A DNA stretch of 53,427 nucleotides. Origin: Phycisphaerae bacterium. Its GTDB lineage: Bacteria > Planctomycetota > Phycisphaerae > UBA1845 > PWPN01. Positions 1 through 7,873 of the stretch are shown in pieces. The stretch's first letter is position 1. The number at the start of each line of letters is the position of its first letter. Below the pieces are notes generated by a model. That model was not told where the DNA came from. It worked only from the letters and a program-made list of their open reading frames with translations, and did no database searches. The stretch covers positions 1-53,427 of the forward strand of contig JAGNEZ010000046.1 in the NCBI GenBank assembly GCA_018003015.1, read 5' to 3'. Both the position numbers and the translations under genes were made by a program.

Positions 1-1
1 C

Positions 2-109
2 AGCCTCCTGAAGCGTCACGCGTCGAAGGATAGCATCAAGTGCAAGAGCCGCATCGCGGGCTGGAACAACCAGTTCCTCATGCAAGTGATTACCGGAACA
101 GGAGTTTAA
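2..109 (+). CDS. transposase, C-terminal fragment (cut by window edge)
   Basis: Frame 2 is open from the window edge to a TAA at 107-109, giving the last 35 residues of a protein whose body lies outside the window. The tail reads SIKCKSRIAGWNNQFLMQV. The K/R-rich stretch followed by AGWN-x-x-FL-x-x-V resembles the extreme C terminus of DDE transposases of the ISAs1 type. This is recognition by eye from a short tail, so the family is uncertain. No terminal inverted repeat can be defined from here, because only one end could be present. It may be an intact upstream insertion sequence or a remnant. Confidence 0.5.
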   Translation, partial: SLLKRHASKDSIKCKSRIAGWNNQFLMQVITGTGV

Positions 110-163
110 TGTGCGCTGGCCCTGGGGTCGGCCGCGGCGCAGTACACTCGCAGGAGTGGGAAG

Positions 164-2242
164 ATGTGCTCCAGCCGCGTGATTCTCATCGTTCTTGCTC
201 TGGTCATAATCTCGCCGATGATGGCGGGCAGTTCCCCGGGCGGGTGCAATGGTGTTGTGCCGATCGGCGCGGATGGCGCTTCGGGTACGCTCAAGGTCTT
301 GATCACCGACAAGCCCTTCCCCTTCGAGTATGTCGAGCAGGCGATAGTCACGGTCACGCGTGTGGAGGTGCGACCGGCCGGCAATGCCGGCGAGGACGAG
401 GACGCGAGCGGTGAAGAGGATGAGGCGGGTGGCGGATTCGTCACCGTGTTCGAGTCGGCGAGTGGCAGGAGCTTCGATCTTCTCAGCCTGCAGAACGGCC
501 GTGTCGATGTTCTGGCCGAGGCCAGGCTGGCGCCCGGTCAGTACTCGCAGATCCGGGTGACGGTCGTGGAGGGTGAGATTCGCCTCCGTGACGGGCGCGT
601 TTTCGCACTTGACGTTCCCAGTGGTGAGCAGACAGGCATCAAGTTGCGCTGTGTTTTCGCGATCGAGGCCGGCGAGGAAGTCGCTCTTCTGCTGGACGTG
701 GATCTGAGCCGGGCTTTCTCGCCGGTTCCGGGCGGGGCAGTGAAGCACCCGGCCGAGATCGTCGGGTTCCGGTTCACTCCGTCGCTAGCCTGCCGCGTGG
801 TTTGCCTCGATCAGGCGGCCAGCATCTCCGGCTGCGTCGAAGATCCAAACGGTTTTCCAATCCCAGCAGTCGCTGTTACCGTTTTTGACCAGGATGTCGA
901 GGTCTCCAGCTCGGTCACCGATGAGGATGGGACGTTTACCCTGGTCGGACTACCCGCGGGCACCTACCGCCTGGAGTTCACGGCCGACGGATATGAGGAC
1001 ACCGAAGTCGGTTCCGTGTCGGTGCAGGCGGGCCAGGCGACCGAGGCCGAGAGCGTGACCCTGCAGCCCATGTCGAGCGTTGCCCCAACCGCTGCACGGA
1101 CGCTAGCCGGCGGCTTGCTCGGTGAGGTCAATCATGCTCTGCACGCGCCGGTCACGCTCCACGGCACGTTCTTCTCCACCGAGTACCACAGTGGGACGGC
1201 GAGTGATGCTCAGACGGTGGTTGACGACGTTTTTCTGCCACGGCGGACGGTGTGGGATCGGAACACGGTCTGGTGGGTGATGGTCGGCGGCTTCATCAAC
1301 GGCCAGTATCTGACCGTGGATCTGGGCGGACCGCGGCCGATCGACAGCTTCGTGGTTCAAGCCAACAGCACGGAATCTCACGTGCTTTCCTACTGGGATC
1401 TCGACGTGGAGGCGTGGGTGGTCGCCTGGAGCGTTCCCCGAGGAGACGTCTACGCGTACGGGATGGAATCTCGCCCCGATCCTCGCGACACGACCGGGCG
1501 CTACGTGCTGCCGAGCCCGATAGTGACTGACCGACTGAAGTTCTCGGGGGCGGCGACCAGCGGCACGCATCTGTACTCGGTCTCGGAGATCCAGGCGTTC
1601 GGGCCGGCTCTGAGTTCGCCGCCCGTGGCCAACGCAGGCGGGCCCTATGCCGTTCGTGACACCTCGTGGGATGGGGCCGTGGTCGTGCTGAACGGCAGCG
1701 GATCTCACGATCCCGACGGCGACTCGCTCCTCTACTCATGGCGGATCGGGGAGCAGGAGATTGGCGCCGCGGCCCAGCTGTCGTGGTCCTTCCCGATCGG
1801 ATCCACACAGGTGTCCCTGACCGTCACCGATCCTGCAGGCCTGAGCGACACGGCCACGACGGCCGTCACCGTCAGCGTGGATGAGGTTCGCATCGACATC
1901 AAGCCGGGTGAGGAGCCCAACAACATCAATCTCAAGTCCAAGGGTAGCCTGCCGGTGGCGTTTCTCACCGACGAGGGGTTCGATGCGGCGACGATCGACC
2001 CTGTCACCGTGAGCTGCGACGGCGGGCTCTTCAGCGGATTCGTCAAGATGCGTGGCAAGGGCGGGCTGACACCCATGGCGAGCATGGAGGATGTTGACGC
2101 CGACGGCGATGCCGACCTGGTTGTGCACCTGGAGACGAGCACCTTGCCCTTGGATGGCGGCACCACGGAATGCACCCTTGGTGCGCTCACGTGGGATGGC
2201 TTCCTGGTCCGTGGCCGTGACAGCGTTCGCATGGTGCCTTGA
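164..2242 (+). CDS. secreted multidomain protein: DUF4382, carboxypeptidase-regulatory-like, discoidin-like and PKD domains
   Basis: A 692-aa exported protein. The N terminus is a hydrophobic signal segment (about residues 5-22) followed by a Gly/Ser stretch with Cys28, which could be a lipid anchor site. Residues about 40-205 match DUF4382 (opening GTLKVLITDKPFPFEYV). Residues about 222-300 look like a carboxypeptidase-regulatory beta-sandwich, with DEDGTFTLVGLPAGTYRLEF. Residues 325-480 resemble a discoidin/F5-8C sugar-binding fold. Residues 488-575 are a PKD repeat, with ANAGGPYAV and a DPDGDSL loop. The last 115 residues begin IDIKPGEEPNNINLKSKG, a C-terminal module I have seen in many environmental secreted proteins. 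The start is ATG 164, with CAGGAG 7 nt upstream. Likely a surface adhesion or matrix protein; no catalytic motif seen. Confidence 0.8.
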   Translation: MCSSRVILIVLALVIISPMMAGSSPGGCNGVVPIGADGASGTLKVLITDKPFPFEYVEQAIVTVTRVEVRPAGNAGEDEDASGEEDEAGGGFVTVFESASGRSFDLLSLQNGRVDVLAEARLAPGQYSQIRVTVVEGEIRLRDGRVFALDVPSGEQTGIKLRCVFAIEAGEEVALLLDVDLSRAFSPVPGGAVKHPAEIVGFRFTPSLACRVVCLDQAASISGCVEDPNGFPIPAVAVTVFDQDVEVSSSVTDEDGTFTLVGLPAGTYRLEFTADGYEDTEVGSVSVQAGQATEAESVTLQPMSSVAPTAARTLAGGLLGEVNHALHAPVTLHGTFFSTEYHSGTASDAQTVVDDVFLPRRTVWDRNTVWWVMVGGFINGQYLTVDLGGPRPIDSFVVQANSTESHVLSYWDLDVEAWVVAWSVPRGDVYAYGMESRPDPRDTTGRYVLPSPIVTDRLKFSGAATSGTHLYSVSEIQAFGPALSSPPVANAGGPYAVRDTSWDGAVVVLNGSGSHDPDGDSLLYSWRIGEQEIGAAAQLSWSFPIGSTQVSLTVTDPAGLSDTATTAVTVSVDEVRIDIKPGEEPNNINLKSKGSLPVAFLTDEGFDAATIDPVTVSCDGGLFSGFVKMRGKGGLTPMASMEDVDADGDADLVVHLETSTLPLDGGTTECTLGALTWDGFLVRGRDSVRMVP

Positions 2243-2366
2243 CCTTCGCCCTGGGGAGCACGCCTACTTCGGGCTGCGCCGCGGTGGTGGCTGGCGGTCC
2301 GGGGGGCGGGATGCGGGGGTCCGGGATGCCCCTGAGAGTGGAGGCTCGCAGGAGGTTGGAGCGGGT

Positions 2367-2396
2367 TTGGACCAAAGCCTCCCTGTCTGCTACAAT
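2367..2396 (+). promoter_or_regulatory. predicted sigma70-type promoter for the 2457 gene
   Basis: TTGGAC (2367-2372), an 18-nt spacer and TACAAT (2391-2396). It gives a leader of about 55 nt before ATG 2457, which has its own AGGAG. It implies that the gene is transcribed separately from the upstream DUF4382 protein. Confidence 0.5.
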
Positions 2397-2456
2397 ACGC
2401 CAGGCTGCCGCGGGTACCCTTGCCGTGAGACCGCTGCTAATCAGGAGAATGTGAAG

Positions 2457-2942
2457 ATGAGTAACCAACGCCTGGTAGGAAATTGGCTGCCGTTCGTGCT
2501 CTGTACCGTGGTGGTGGGCAGCCTGGGCGCGGACTGTGCCAGTCTGATTCCGGACACCACCAACACCGACCCGGTCACCGTTGAACTGGTCAATTACGGG
2601 GCTTACTCACTGGACCCCCGCTTGTACGTATCGCCCAGTCAGAGCATCGGATATGACGGCGAGTTGCTCGCCAGCGTCAATCATGTGGCCGTCACCCCAG
2701 CCGTCGCGGCGGGAGAGACGGTGACGCTGGTTTTCAACTGCGCCGACATCGGCACCATCACGACTGATCACGCCGATCTATATCTGACGGCCAGCACGAC
2801 CAAGGCCAGTGACAATGGTCCCTGGCTCGTGCAGGATCAAGTTTTTTCGTGCGGCGATACGATTACCTTCATCTACATCGATGATTCCGTGGCCGGCTTC
2901 TACACCCGCGTCGAGGTGAACGATACGTTCCTCGAGGATTGA
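2457..2942 (+). CDS. small exported protein of unknown function
   Basis: A 161-aa product with a hydrophobic export signal (residues about 9-25, LPFVLCTVVVGSLGADC) ending near a cysteine. The GADC context is a poor but possible lipobox. The mature part is Asp/Thr-rich and predicted to be mostly beta strand, with two further cysteines (FNCADIG and FSCGDT) that could form a disulphide. I do not recognise a family. The start at 2457 is supported by AGGAG at 2443-2447 and a promoter at 2367-2396. An in-frame extension to 2091 would run back through the end of the previous gene and is not credible. The shared export suggests a surface role like its neighbour's, but this is only inferred. Confidence 0.65.
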   Translation: MSNQRLVGNWLPFVLCTVVVGSLGADCASLIPDTTNTDPVTVELVNYGAYSLDPRLYVSPSQSIGYDGELLASVNHVAVTPAVAAGETVTLVFNCADIGTITTDHADLYLTASTTKASDNGPWLVQDQVFSCGDTITFIYIDDSVAGFYTRVEVNDTFLED

Positions 2943-2977
2943 CCCGGGTGAATGAAGGTCGGGTCTGGCCTGCCCGC

Positions 2978-3532
2978 TCAGGTCAGCATGTGAAGCCCCA
3001 AGCCGCTCCGCAAGCGGTTGGTCTGTGCCCAGAGCTTGTCATCCTGCTTGAGGAAACGCACGAGTTGTCCAGTTGAGATGGCCAGCCGTTCGGCCGCGTC
3101 GCCCACACTGCCGCGGCAAGCGAGGATCAGGTCCAGGAGGTACTGGATGACAAGGAAGTAGTCCTCGTGCCGTGGGCTGATACGCAGGCCGGGGTTTTGC
3201 TGGAGCACACTGGCCAGAAATGGTGGTGGGCCTGCCTGCTGATCGATGGGATTTCGTTGGGTGAGGGCCAAAGCCTCGCGCAGTCGTTTCACTGCTCTGG
3301 TCCGATTCTCATGTTGGGAGCGGCTCTCCGTGGCGGTGACGATGAGGTTAGTCGGCTGGTGGCGGACTCGGACGGCGGACGAGGTCTTGTTGCGTTTCTG
3401 TCCCCCCGGCCCGCTGGCCCGAAAGGTGTCGATTTCGCACTGGGCGAGCAGTTGGTGATCGGCCAGGAGGAGCCAGGCCCGCCCGGGAAGGGGGAGGGCA
3501 GGCTCAGGGGTGTTGTTGTCCGGGGGCTTCAC
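2978..3532 (-). CDS. peptide chain release factor-like protein (GGQ domain, ArfB/ICT1 type)
   Basis: A 184-aa protein carrying the class I release-factor catalytic motif [16 protein letters not shown], with GGQ at about residues 43-45. This is followed by the basic helix region [18 protein letters not shown] seen in the RF-1 domain. It lacks the codon-recognition domains of PrfA/PrfB, so it is expected to hydrolyse peptidyl-tRNA on stalled ribosomes, as ArfB does. The C-terminal half ([19 protein letters not shown] onwards) is a helical extension unlike ArfB's basic tail. The start is GTG 3532: a perfect TATAAT lies at 3561-3566, so an upstream TTG at 3580 would precede transcription, and GAGG sits 8 nt before the GTG. 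Confidence 0.8.
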   Translation of the reverse strand: MKPPDNNTPEPALPLPGRAWLLLADHQLLAQCEIDTFRASGPGGQKRNKTSSAVRVRHQPTNLIVTATESRSQHENRTRAVKRLREALALTQRNPIDQQAGPPPFLASVLQQNPGLRISPRHEDYFLVIQYLLDLILACRGSVGDAAERLAISTGQLVRFLKQDDKLWAQTNRLRSGLGLHMLT

Positions 3533-3560
3533 GGTCGATGCCTCGCTTGAGACGCGGAGG

Positions 3561-3588
3561 ATTATACCAGGCCGCGACAAATTGTCCG
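3561..3588 (-). promoter_or_regulatory. promoter of the release factor-like gene
   Basis: On the minus strand, CGGACA (3588-3583), a 16-nt spacer and a perfect TATAAT (3566-3561). The predicted start near 3554 leaves about 22 nt of leader before GTG 3532. It is divergent from the promoter at 3628-3656. Confidence 0.55.
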
Positions 3589-3627
3589 GAAAAAGTGGTC
3601 TAGCCCCGAAAAATGGTGTAAACTGTA

Positions 3628-3656
3628 TGGACAGATCGCGTGTATAACCTTATAGT
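3628..3656 (+). promoter_or_regulatory. promoter of an orphan non-coding transcript
   Basis: TGGACA (3628-3633), a 17-nt spacer and TATAGT (3651-3656). No credible ORF follows before the terminator at 3821-3870, so the predicted product is an RNA starting near 3663. Confidence 0.5.
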
Positions 3657-3662
3657 AGAACA

Positions 3663-3870
3663 GGTCAGCGGAGGTGTTTTGGGCGTTTATGTCTACCGTC
3701 GCGTGCGGTTGTCGCCTGGGATACCGATGGACATTGAAAGCACCTGTCTCGGATCGTGATCCTGTATCAGTCGCTGCTCGAGATGTGAGTTCGGCGACGG
3801 TGTAATGAGCCATTCCCTTTCGCCCGCGCTCTCCGCGACTCTAACCTCCCCTAAGCGCGGGCGTTTTTTT
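3663..3870 (+). ncRNA. candidate structured ncRNA, about 205 nt, with 6S-like long-hairpin layout
   Basis: This protein-less unit lies between a promoter and an intrinsic terminator. Nested pairings can be read: GGAGGT 3671-3676 with ACCTCC 3844-3849; TGGGCG 3680-3685 with CGCCCG 3821-3826; and a 9-bp stem TACCGTCGC 3694-3702 with GCGACGGTG 3794-3802. A small GGAT/ATCC hairpin lies near 3751. Together they form an irregular rod with an internal bubble, the general shape and size of 6S RNA. The second stem competes with the terminator hairpin. The 6S identity is only an architectural inference, since no diagnostic primary sequence was recognised. Confidence 0.4.
3821..3870 (+). terminator. intrinsic terminator
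   Basis: The 10-bp stem CGCCCGCGCT (3821-3830) pairs with AGCGCGGGCG (3854-3863) and is followed immediately by seven T (3864-3870). The loop is long, at 23 nt. No T-run is present in the opposite orientation, so it ends plus-strand transcription. Confidence 0.7.
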
Positions 3871-3933
3871 GCGCTTTTGGAGCAGAGCGCGGAAACTGCG
3901 CCCCAAAGCGCAACTTTAGCTTCAGAAAGAGTT

Positions 3934-3962
3934 TAAAGGAATCTCTGGTGCTCGGTCGATAA
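3934..3962 (+). promoter_or_regulatory. possible flagellar sigma28-like promoter upstream of the 59-aa gene
   Basis: TAAA (3934-3937), 17 nt, then GTCGATAA (3955-3962). The classical sigma28 consensus is TAAA-N15-GCCGATAA, so the -10 matches 7 of 8 positions but the spacer is 2 nt longer. The same arrangement recurs at 4322-4350 upstream of flgM. Confidence 0.3.
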
Positions 3963-4032
3963 GACCATCCGCCAGTTCATCCCCTGGTCTGTATGGAATG
4001 AAGGAAGGTGCCTTTCGAGGCGGGTTGTACCT

Positions 4033-4212
4033 ATGACCAAACGCGAACTGATTGACCAGATCCGCATGCTCAATCCGACTGCCCGCTCTGAGTTTCTTGC
4101 CGACTTCGAGGAGCAGGATTTGCGGGCTTATCTTGAGCAGCTCCGGGAGCTAGCTCGGGAGCGTTCCTGGCGGTTGGAGCGAGCTGAGATGGAGCCGGCT
4201 CTGGTGGCCTGA
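4033..4212 (+). CDS. small helical protein of unknown function (59 aa)
   Basis: A short ORF beginning MTKRELIDQIRMLNPTARSE, then FLADFEEQDLRAYLEQLREL, and ending at TGA 4210-4212. It is strongly charged and predicted to be almost all helix, with heptad-like Leu spacing. No signal peptide or membrane segment. The composition and the NPTAR/FL-x-x-F-x-x-x-DLR-x-YL pattern look like a real small protein, and I have the impression of similar short proteins in other planctomycetes, but I cannot name a family. The Shine-Dalgarno is weak (GAGGCGGG about 10 nt upstream). It lies 400 bp before flgM on the same strand and shares the GTCGATAA upstream motif, hinting at motility-linked expression. Confidence 0.55.
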   Translation: MTKRELIDQIRMLNPTARSEFLADFEEQDLRAYLEQLRELARERSWRLERAEMEPALVA

Positions 4213-4609
4213 TAGGGTGTCTGGCCCCGCCCGGAGGTCCGATATCTAGGGTCGACCCTGCCGGGAGACCCCATATGGACCCCCCTTATAAGACGCGTTT
4301 CCGTCCGGAAACCCGATTCTCTCAAGAATGCGGTAGGCTCAGGTCGATAACAGGGATAGTGCGAAAGCAGTGCGAGAGCGGGCCGATGGACCGGCCCTTC
4401 TGACCGTCCTGGTGGTAGATTCACCCGTATACCGATTCGGAGCTTCACGGATGATGCCCGATTGGGAGAGTGAAGGCTCTCTGCGCTTCCAGGACGTCGA
4501 AGGGCGACGAACGGCCGGTCGGCGTGTAGTTGCGGTAGGATAGGGCCGGTTGCCAGGCTGCTGGTAGTTGGAAACGCTGGCGAGGCAGGGACCGGGCGGG
4601 TGATTCACT
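4213..4609 (+). promoter_or_regulatory. flgM upstream region with a second sigma28-like motif (4322-4350)
   Basis: A 397-nt gap with no credible ORF. TCAA (4322-4325), 17 nt and GTCGATAA (4343-4350) copy the spacing of the motif at 3934-3962. If used, the leader would be about 250 nt. A small hairpin, GTTTCC with GGAAAC, lies just upstream (about 4298-4313). Otherwise nothing recognisable. Confidence 0.3.
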
Positions 4610-4918
4610 ATGAACGACATTAGTTCACTTCAGGGCAACGGGCGGCTGGCAGGCGTTCCTCCCAGCGGCGCCACGCGATCGGATCGGCCGTCGGGGACTG
4701 CGGAAGCGCCCGAGACTTACGCCGAGCCGGTGGATCAGGTTGAGATCTCGGCGATGGGGCAGATGCTCAGCAGCCTGGACGGCGAGGTGGGCATCCGGAC
4801 CGAGAAAGTGGCTCAGGTTCGCCAACAGATCGCTGATGGAACGTATCTGACCGAGGAGAAGCTCTCGATTGCCGCGAGCCGGCTGATGGAGGCGTTGCTG
4901 TCCTCACAAGTGGCCTAG
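4610..4918 (+). CDS. flgM: anti-sigma28 factor FlgM-like protein
   Basis: A 102-aa protein with the FlgM layout: a disordered polar N terminus, then DQVEISAMGQMLSSLDG (about residues 42-58), then IRTEKVAQVRQQIADGTYL and a final amphipathic helix EEKLSIAASRLMEALL. FlgM binds and holds flagellar sigma factor FliA until the hook-basal body is complete. No fliA or structural flagellar gene is visible in the window. The start ATG 4610 follows GGGCGGGTG, a loose Shine-Dalgarno. An intrinsic terminator follows at 4976. The length and the IR-x-EKV-x-x-x-R-x-x-I-x-x-G-x-Y core fit the family well. Confidence 0.8.
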   Translation: MNDISSLQGNGRLAGVPPSGATRSDRPSGTAEAPETYAEPVDQVEISAMGQMLSSLDGEVGIRTEKVAQVRQQIADGTYLTEEKLSIAASRLMEALLSSQVA

Positions 4919-4975
4919 GAGCCACGGTATTCATTCCGAGTTAAGGGGCATGAGCCCCGGCGTAGTCTTCTGACG

Positions 4976-5013
4976 AGCCCGCGACTGTTGGATCGGTCGC
5001 GGGCTTGTGTTTT
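4976..5013 (+). terminator. intrinsic terminator after flgM
   Basis: The 10-bp perfect stem AGCCCGCGAC (4976-4985) with GTCGCGGGCT (4996-5005) has a 10-nt loop and is followed by TGTGTTTT. A smaller GGGGC/GCCCC hairpin lies just before it (4945-4958). Confidence 0.7.
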
Positions 5014-5201
5014 CCTGGTGTCATCGATCAGGTGGTCTCTTGGGATACGGGGTGACGCTGGTGGCCGTGGCCTTGCGGTACGTGGTTGCGTGTTGCTCTT
5101 GCGGGCGAAGAAGGGTACGCTAATGGGTTGGAATCCCGGCCCTGGGGTCGGGACGCATGGACTTTTTTACGTCATCCTGCCCCCATGCAAAGGAGATAGC
5201 A

Positions 5202-6614
5202 ATGGCCAACGGTACGACGCGTCGTGACTTCCTCCGGCACACCACCTACGCCGGAGCGGGAATTTGGATTCTGGGTGGCGGTGCCGTCCAGGCGCTGCAG
5301 ATGGGTGCCAAGCCTCGCAAAGTGTCGGCGAACGAGAAACTCAACGTAGCTGGCATCGGGGCTGGCGGCAAGGGTGGCGGTGATATCTCCAACGCGGGGA
5401 GAAGGGACAACATCGTTGCGGTTTGCGACGTGGACAAGCGTCAGGCCGCGGGGATCATGAAGAATCATCCCAAGGCGAAGTTCTACCAGGACTTCCGCAA
5501 GATGCTGGACGAAATGCACAAGGAGATCGATGCGGTGACCGTGTCGACCCCTGACCACCAGCATGCCGTGGCCGCGATGATGGCGATGAAGATGGGCAAG
5601 CACGTCTATTGCCAGAAGCCGCTGTGCCACGACGTCCACGAAGCCCGAGCCCTGACCGAAGCCGCCAAGAAGTACGGCGTGGTGACCCAGATGGGCAACC
5701 AGGGCACCTCTGAGCCCGGCCTGCGGACTGCGGTTGAGGTGATCTGGTCGGGGGCCATTGGCAAGATCAAGGAGGTGCACGTCTGGACCAATCGGCCGGT
5801 CTGGCCGCAGGGCCAGAAGCGGAAGGCCAAGACGGATCCGGTGCCCGCGGAGCTGGACTGGGATCTATGGCTGGGGACCGCACCGGAACGGCCCTATGTC
5901 GATGGGGCCTATCACACCTTTAACTGGCGCGGCTGGTGGGATTTCGGCACCGGTGCGCTGGGCGACATGGCCTGCCACACCGCGAACATGGCGTTCATGG
6001 CCTGCAAGCTTGGGTATCCGACGAGCGTCATCGCTGAGGTTTCGGATGATTTCAACGATGATTCGTATCCGACCTGGAGCATCATTCGCTACGAGTTCCC
6101 GGCCCGCGGCGATTTGCCCGCGCTGAAGTGGAACTGGTACGATGGCGGCAACAACAAGCCGCCCAAGGCTTTGGACGAAATCAAGCGATATGCGCAGGGT
6201 CTCAAGCTGTCGGACAGCGGCTCCTTACTGGTGGGCGAGAAGGGCACTTTGTTCTCGCCGAACGACTACGGCGCGGACTTCCAGCTCCTGCCCAAGAAGG
6301 ATTTTGAAGGCTACAAGCCACCGACGCCCACGCTGCCGCGTCTCAAGAACGAGAAGAAAGACGGGACAATCGAGATTGTGGGCGGCGATGAATGGCACAA
6401 CAAGGAATGGACCGACGCCTGCAAGGGTAAGGGCAAGACCTTGTCCAACTTCGGTTATGCCGGTCCGCTGACCGAGACGGTTGTTCTCGGATGCGTGGCG
6501 ATGCGGTTCCACGGCCAGAAGCTCGAGTGGGACGGCCCGAACATGAAGGTGACCAACATCGCCGAGGCGAACAAGTTCCTGAAGCGTGAGTATCGCGCGG
6601 GCTGGGAACTGTAA
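5202..6614 (+). CDS. Tat-exported Gfo/Idh/MocA family oxidoreductase
   Basis: A 470-aa NAD(P)-dependent sugar dehydrogenase-type protein. The N terminus carries a twin-arginine signal (TTRRDFLRHT at residues 5-14, then a Gly/Ala-rich hydrophobic stretch), so it is exported folded with its cofactor. The Rossmann motif GIGAGGKGG is at about 51-59, followed by AVCDVD. The family's cofactor/catalytic segment appears as VYCQKPLCHDV (about 145-155), where Lys matches the usual EKP lysine with Gln in place of Glu. The C-terminal half includes GALGDMACHTAN. AAGGAG lies 6 nt before ATG 5202; the longer reading from 5157 has no such signal. Secreted members are abundant in planctomycetes and linked to sugar oxidation; the exact substrate is unknown. 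Confidence 0.9.
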   Translation: MANGTTRRDFLRHTTYAGAGIWILGGGAVQALQMGAKPRKVSANEKLNVAGIGAGGKGGGDISNAGRRDNIVAVCDVDKRQAAGIMKNHPKAKFYQDFRKMLDEMHKEIDAVTVSTPDHQHAVAAMMAMKMGKHVYCQKPLCHDVHEARALTEAAKKYGVVTQMGNQGTSEPGLRTAVEVIWSGAIGKIKEVHVWTNRPVWPQGQKRKAKTDPVPAELDWDLWLGTAPERPYVDGAYHTFNWRGWWDFGTGALGDMACHTANMAFMACKLGYPTSVIAEVSDDFNDDSYPTWSIIRYEFPARGDLPALKWNWYDGGNNKPPKALDEIKRYAQGLKLSDSGSLLVGEKGTLFSPNDYGADFQLLPKKDFEGYKPPTPTLPRLKNEKKDGTIEIVGGDEWHNKEWTDACKGKGKTLSNFGYAGPLTETVVLGCVAMRFHGQKLEWDGPNMKVTNIAEANKFLKREYRAGWEL

Positions 6615-6735
6615 GCGACGGACGATACTCCGGCCGCCAGCGAGCGGGCCCTCTGCCGGGGCAAGGGGCGAGCCCCCGTCAGAAACCCGTGTTCCCGCGA
6701 GCGGTCCTGCCTGCCGGCGCCGGACGGACGACAGC

Positions 6736-6776
6736 GACAGAGGGACGGGTACCATGATGGTGCCTGTCCCTCTGTC
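6736..6776 (+). repeat. 18-bp inverted repeat with GGGAC-x-GG-x-ACC core
   Basis: The left arm 6736-6753 and right arm 6759-6776 pair along all 18 positions with a 5-nt loop (ATGAT). The only two non-Watson-Crick positions are G-U wobbles in plus-strand RNA. There is no T-run, so it is not a standard terminator. The right arm contains GGTGCCTGTCCC, a core I recall from dispersed REP-like elements in several phyla. It lies between the oxidoreductase and the EamA gene. Confidence 0.65.
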
Positions 6777-6851
6777 TGTCGGTGTGCAGGAAGGGGTATC
6801 CGGTGGTCTGTGTGGCCGGGCTTCCCCGCGGTTGCACGAGCAGGGGGTGTG

Positions 6852-7808
6852 ATGGCCCAGACGGCTGATCGTGCATGCGACATTTCCGGCGTTACCGCTG
6901 CAGGCCAGCCATGGCTTGCGGTCGTTGTGCTCGTTGTCACGGTTGCCCTGTGGAGTCTGGGCGGGCCGCTGATCAAGCTACTCAGCGGGGTCGGCGGGCA
7001 CGTGGAGAGCACGTCCGGGGCGGCCATTGCGGTTTCCCGGTCGATGATTGGCGGCTTGCTGCTGCTGCCCATGGCCTGGCGGCGCCGCGATACCCTTCGG
7101 CATGGCTCGCGCGTCTGGATGGCGGCTTGCGTGGTGGCGTTTGCCGTCATGACCGTCTGCTTCGTGGTGGCCACCGCCCGGACGGCGGCCGCCAACGCGA
7201 TCATTCTGCAGAACACCTCAGCGGTCTGGGTCTTCTTGCTCTCCGCCCTGTTCCTGCACGAACGACCGACCTTGGGCGAGTCGGCCGCGCTTCTGCTGGC
7301 CATGGGTGGCGTGGTGGTCATCGTCGTCGGCCACGGATCCGCGGACCTGTCCAGTCTTCTGATCGCCCTGATCAGCGGCTGGGGCTACGGGACGCTGACG
7401 GTGATGATGCGTGGTTTGCGACGGGTAGATTCGGCGGTCGTGGTGTGCATCAACTGCCTGGGCTCCGCTCTGCTCTTGAGTCCGATGCTAATCTGGTCCG
7501 GTGGTCTGCCCACCGGCGCGGCAACGATCGGTCTGCTCGTCATGCTCAGCGTCTTTCAGTTCACCGGCCCCTACGTCCTGTTTTCGTGGGCACTCAAGCA
7601 CATACAAGCCCATCGGGCAGCCTTGATCGTGCTCCTTGAAACGGTTCTGAACCCCATCTTCACTTACCTCATCGTTGGCGAGCAGGTGCCGAAACCCACA
7701 CTTGTTGGCGGGCCCCTGATCATTTTGAGCGTGGCGGTCTCCATACTCATCGCGAAACGGAAGGAAAGCAATGAGTGGCAAGAGGAGTGCCGGGCTCCGC
7801 GGCCGTAG
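6852..7808 (+). CDS. EamA/DMT-family transporter
   Basis: A 318-aa polytopic membrane protein with about ten hydrophobic helices in two repeated halves of five, typical of the drug/metabolite transporter superfamily (EamA, PF00892). Recognisable features are the first helix with LWSLGGPLIKLL, the mid-protein ASALLFLHERPTLGE-like loop (LFLHERPTLGES) and the second-half equivalent LIVGEQVPKPTLVGG. Such proteins export amino acids, nucleotides or metabolites across the inner membrane; the substrate cannot be read from sequence. ATG 6852 is chosen because the hydrophobic domain starts soon after it and GCAGGGGG lies just upstream. It is followed by the convergent DUF4434 gene. Confidence 0.85.
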   Translation: MAQTADRACDISGVTAAGQPWLAVVVLVVTVALWSLGGPLIKLLSGVGGHVESTSGAAIAVSRSMIGGLLLLPMAWRRRDTLRHGSRVWMAACVVAFAVMTVCFVVATARTAAANAIILQNTSAVWVFLLSALFLHERPTLGESAALLLAMGGVVVIVVGHGSADLSSLLIALISGWGYGTLTVMMRGLRRVDSAVVVCINCLGSALLLSPMLIWSGGLPTGAATIGLLVMLSVFQFTGPYVLFSWALKHIQAHRAALIVLLETVLNPIFTYLIVGEQVPKPTLVGGPLIILSVAVSILIAKRKESNEWQEECRAPRP

Positions 7809-7873
7809 CACAGCGATGACGTGTCGACTTGCGTTCCCTTGGCCGCGCGTGCGAATCGGCGCTTGCCTAAGCC

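Noticed and set aside
2091-2456. N-terminal extension of the 2457 gene
   Set aside because: It runs antiparallel to no signal, overlaps the DUF4382 gene end and lies upstream of the predicted promoter at 2367-2396.
3562-3813. Minus-strand frame of 83 aa over the ncRNA candidate
   Set aside because: The start has no ribosome-binding site, the composition looks random, and the region is better explained by the promoter-terminator unit on the other strand.
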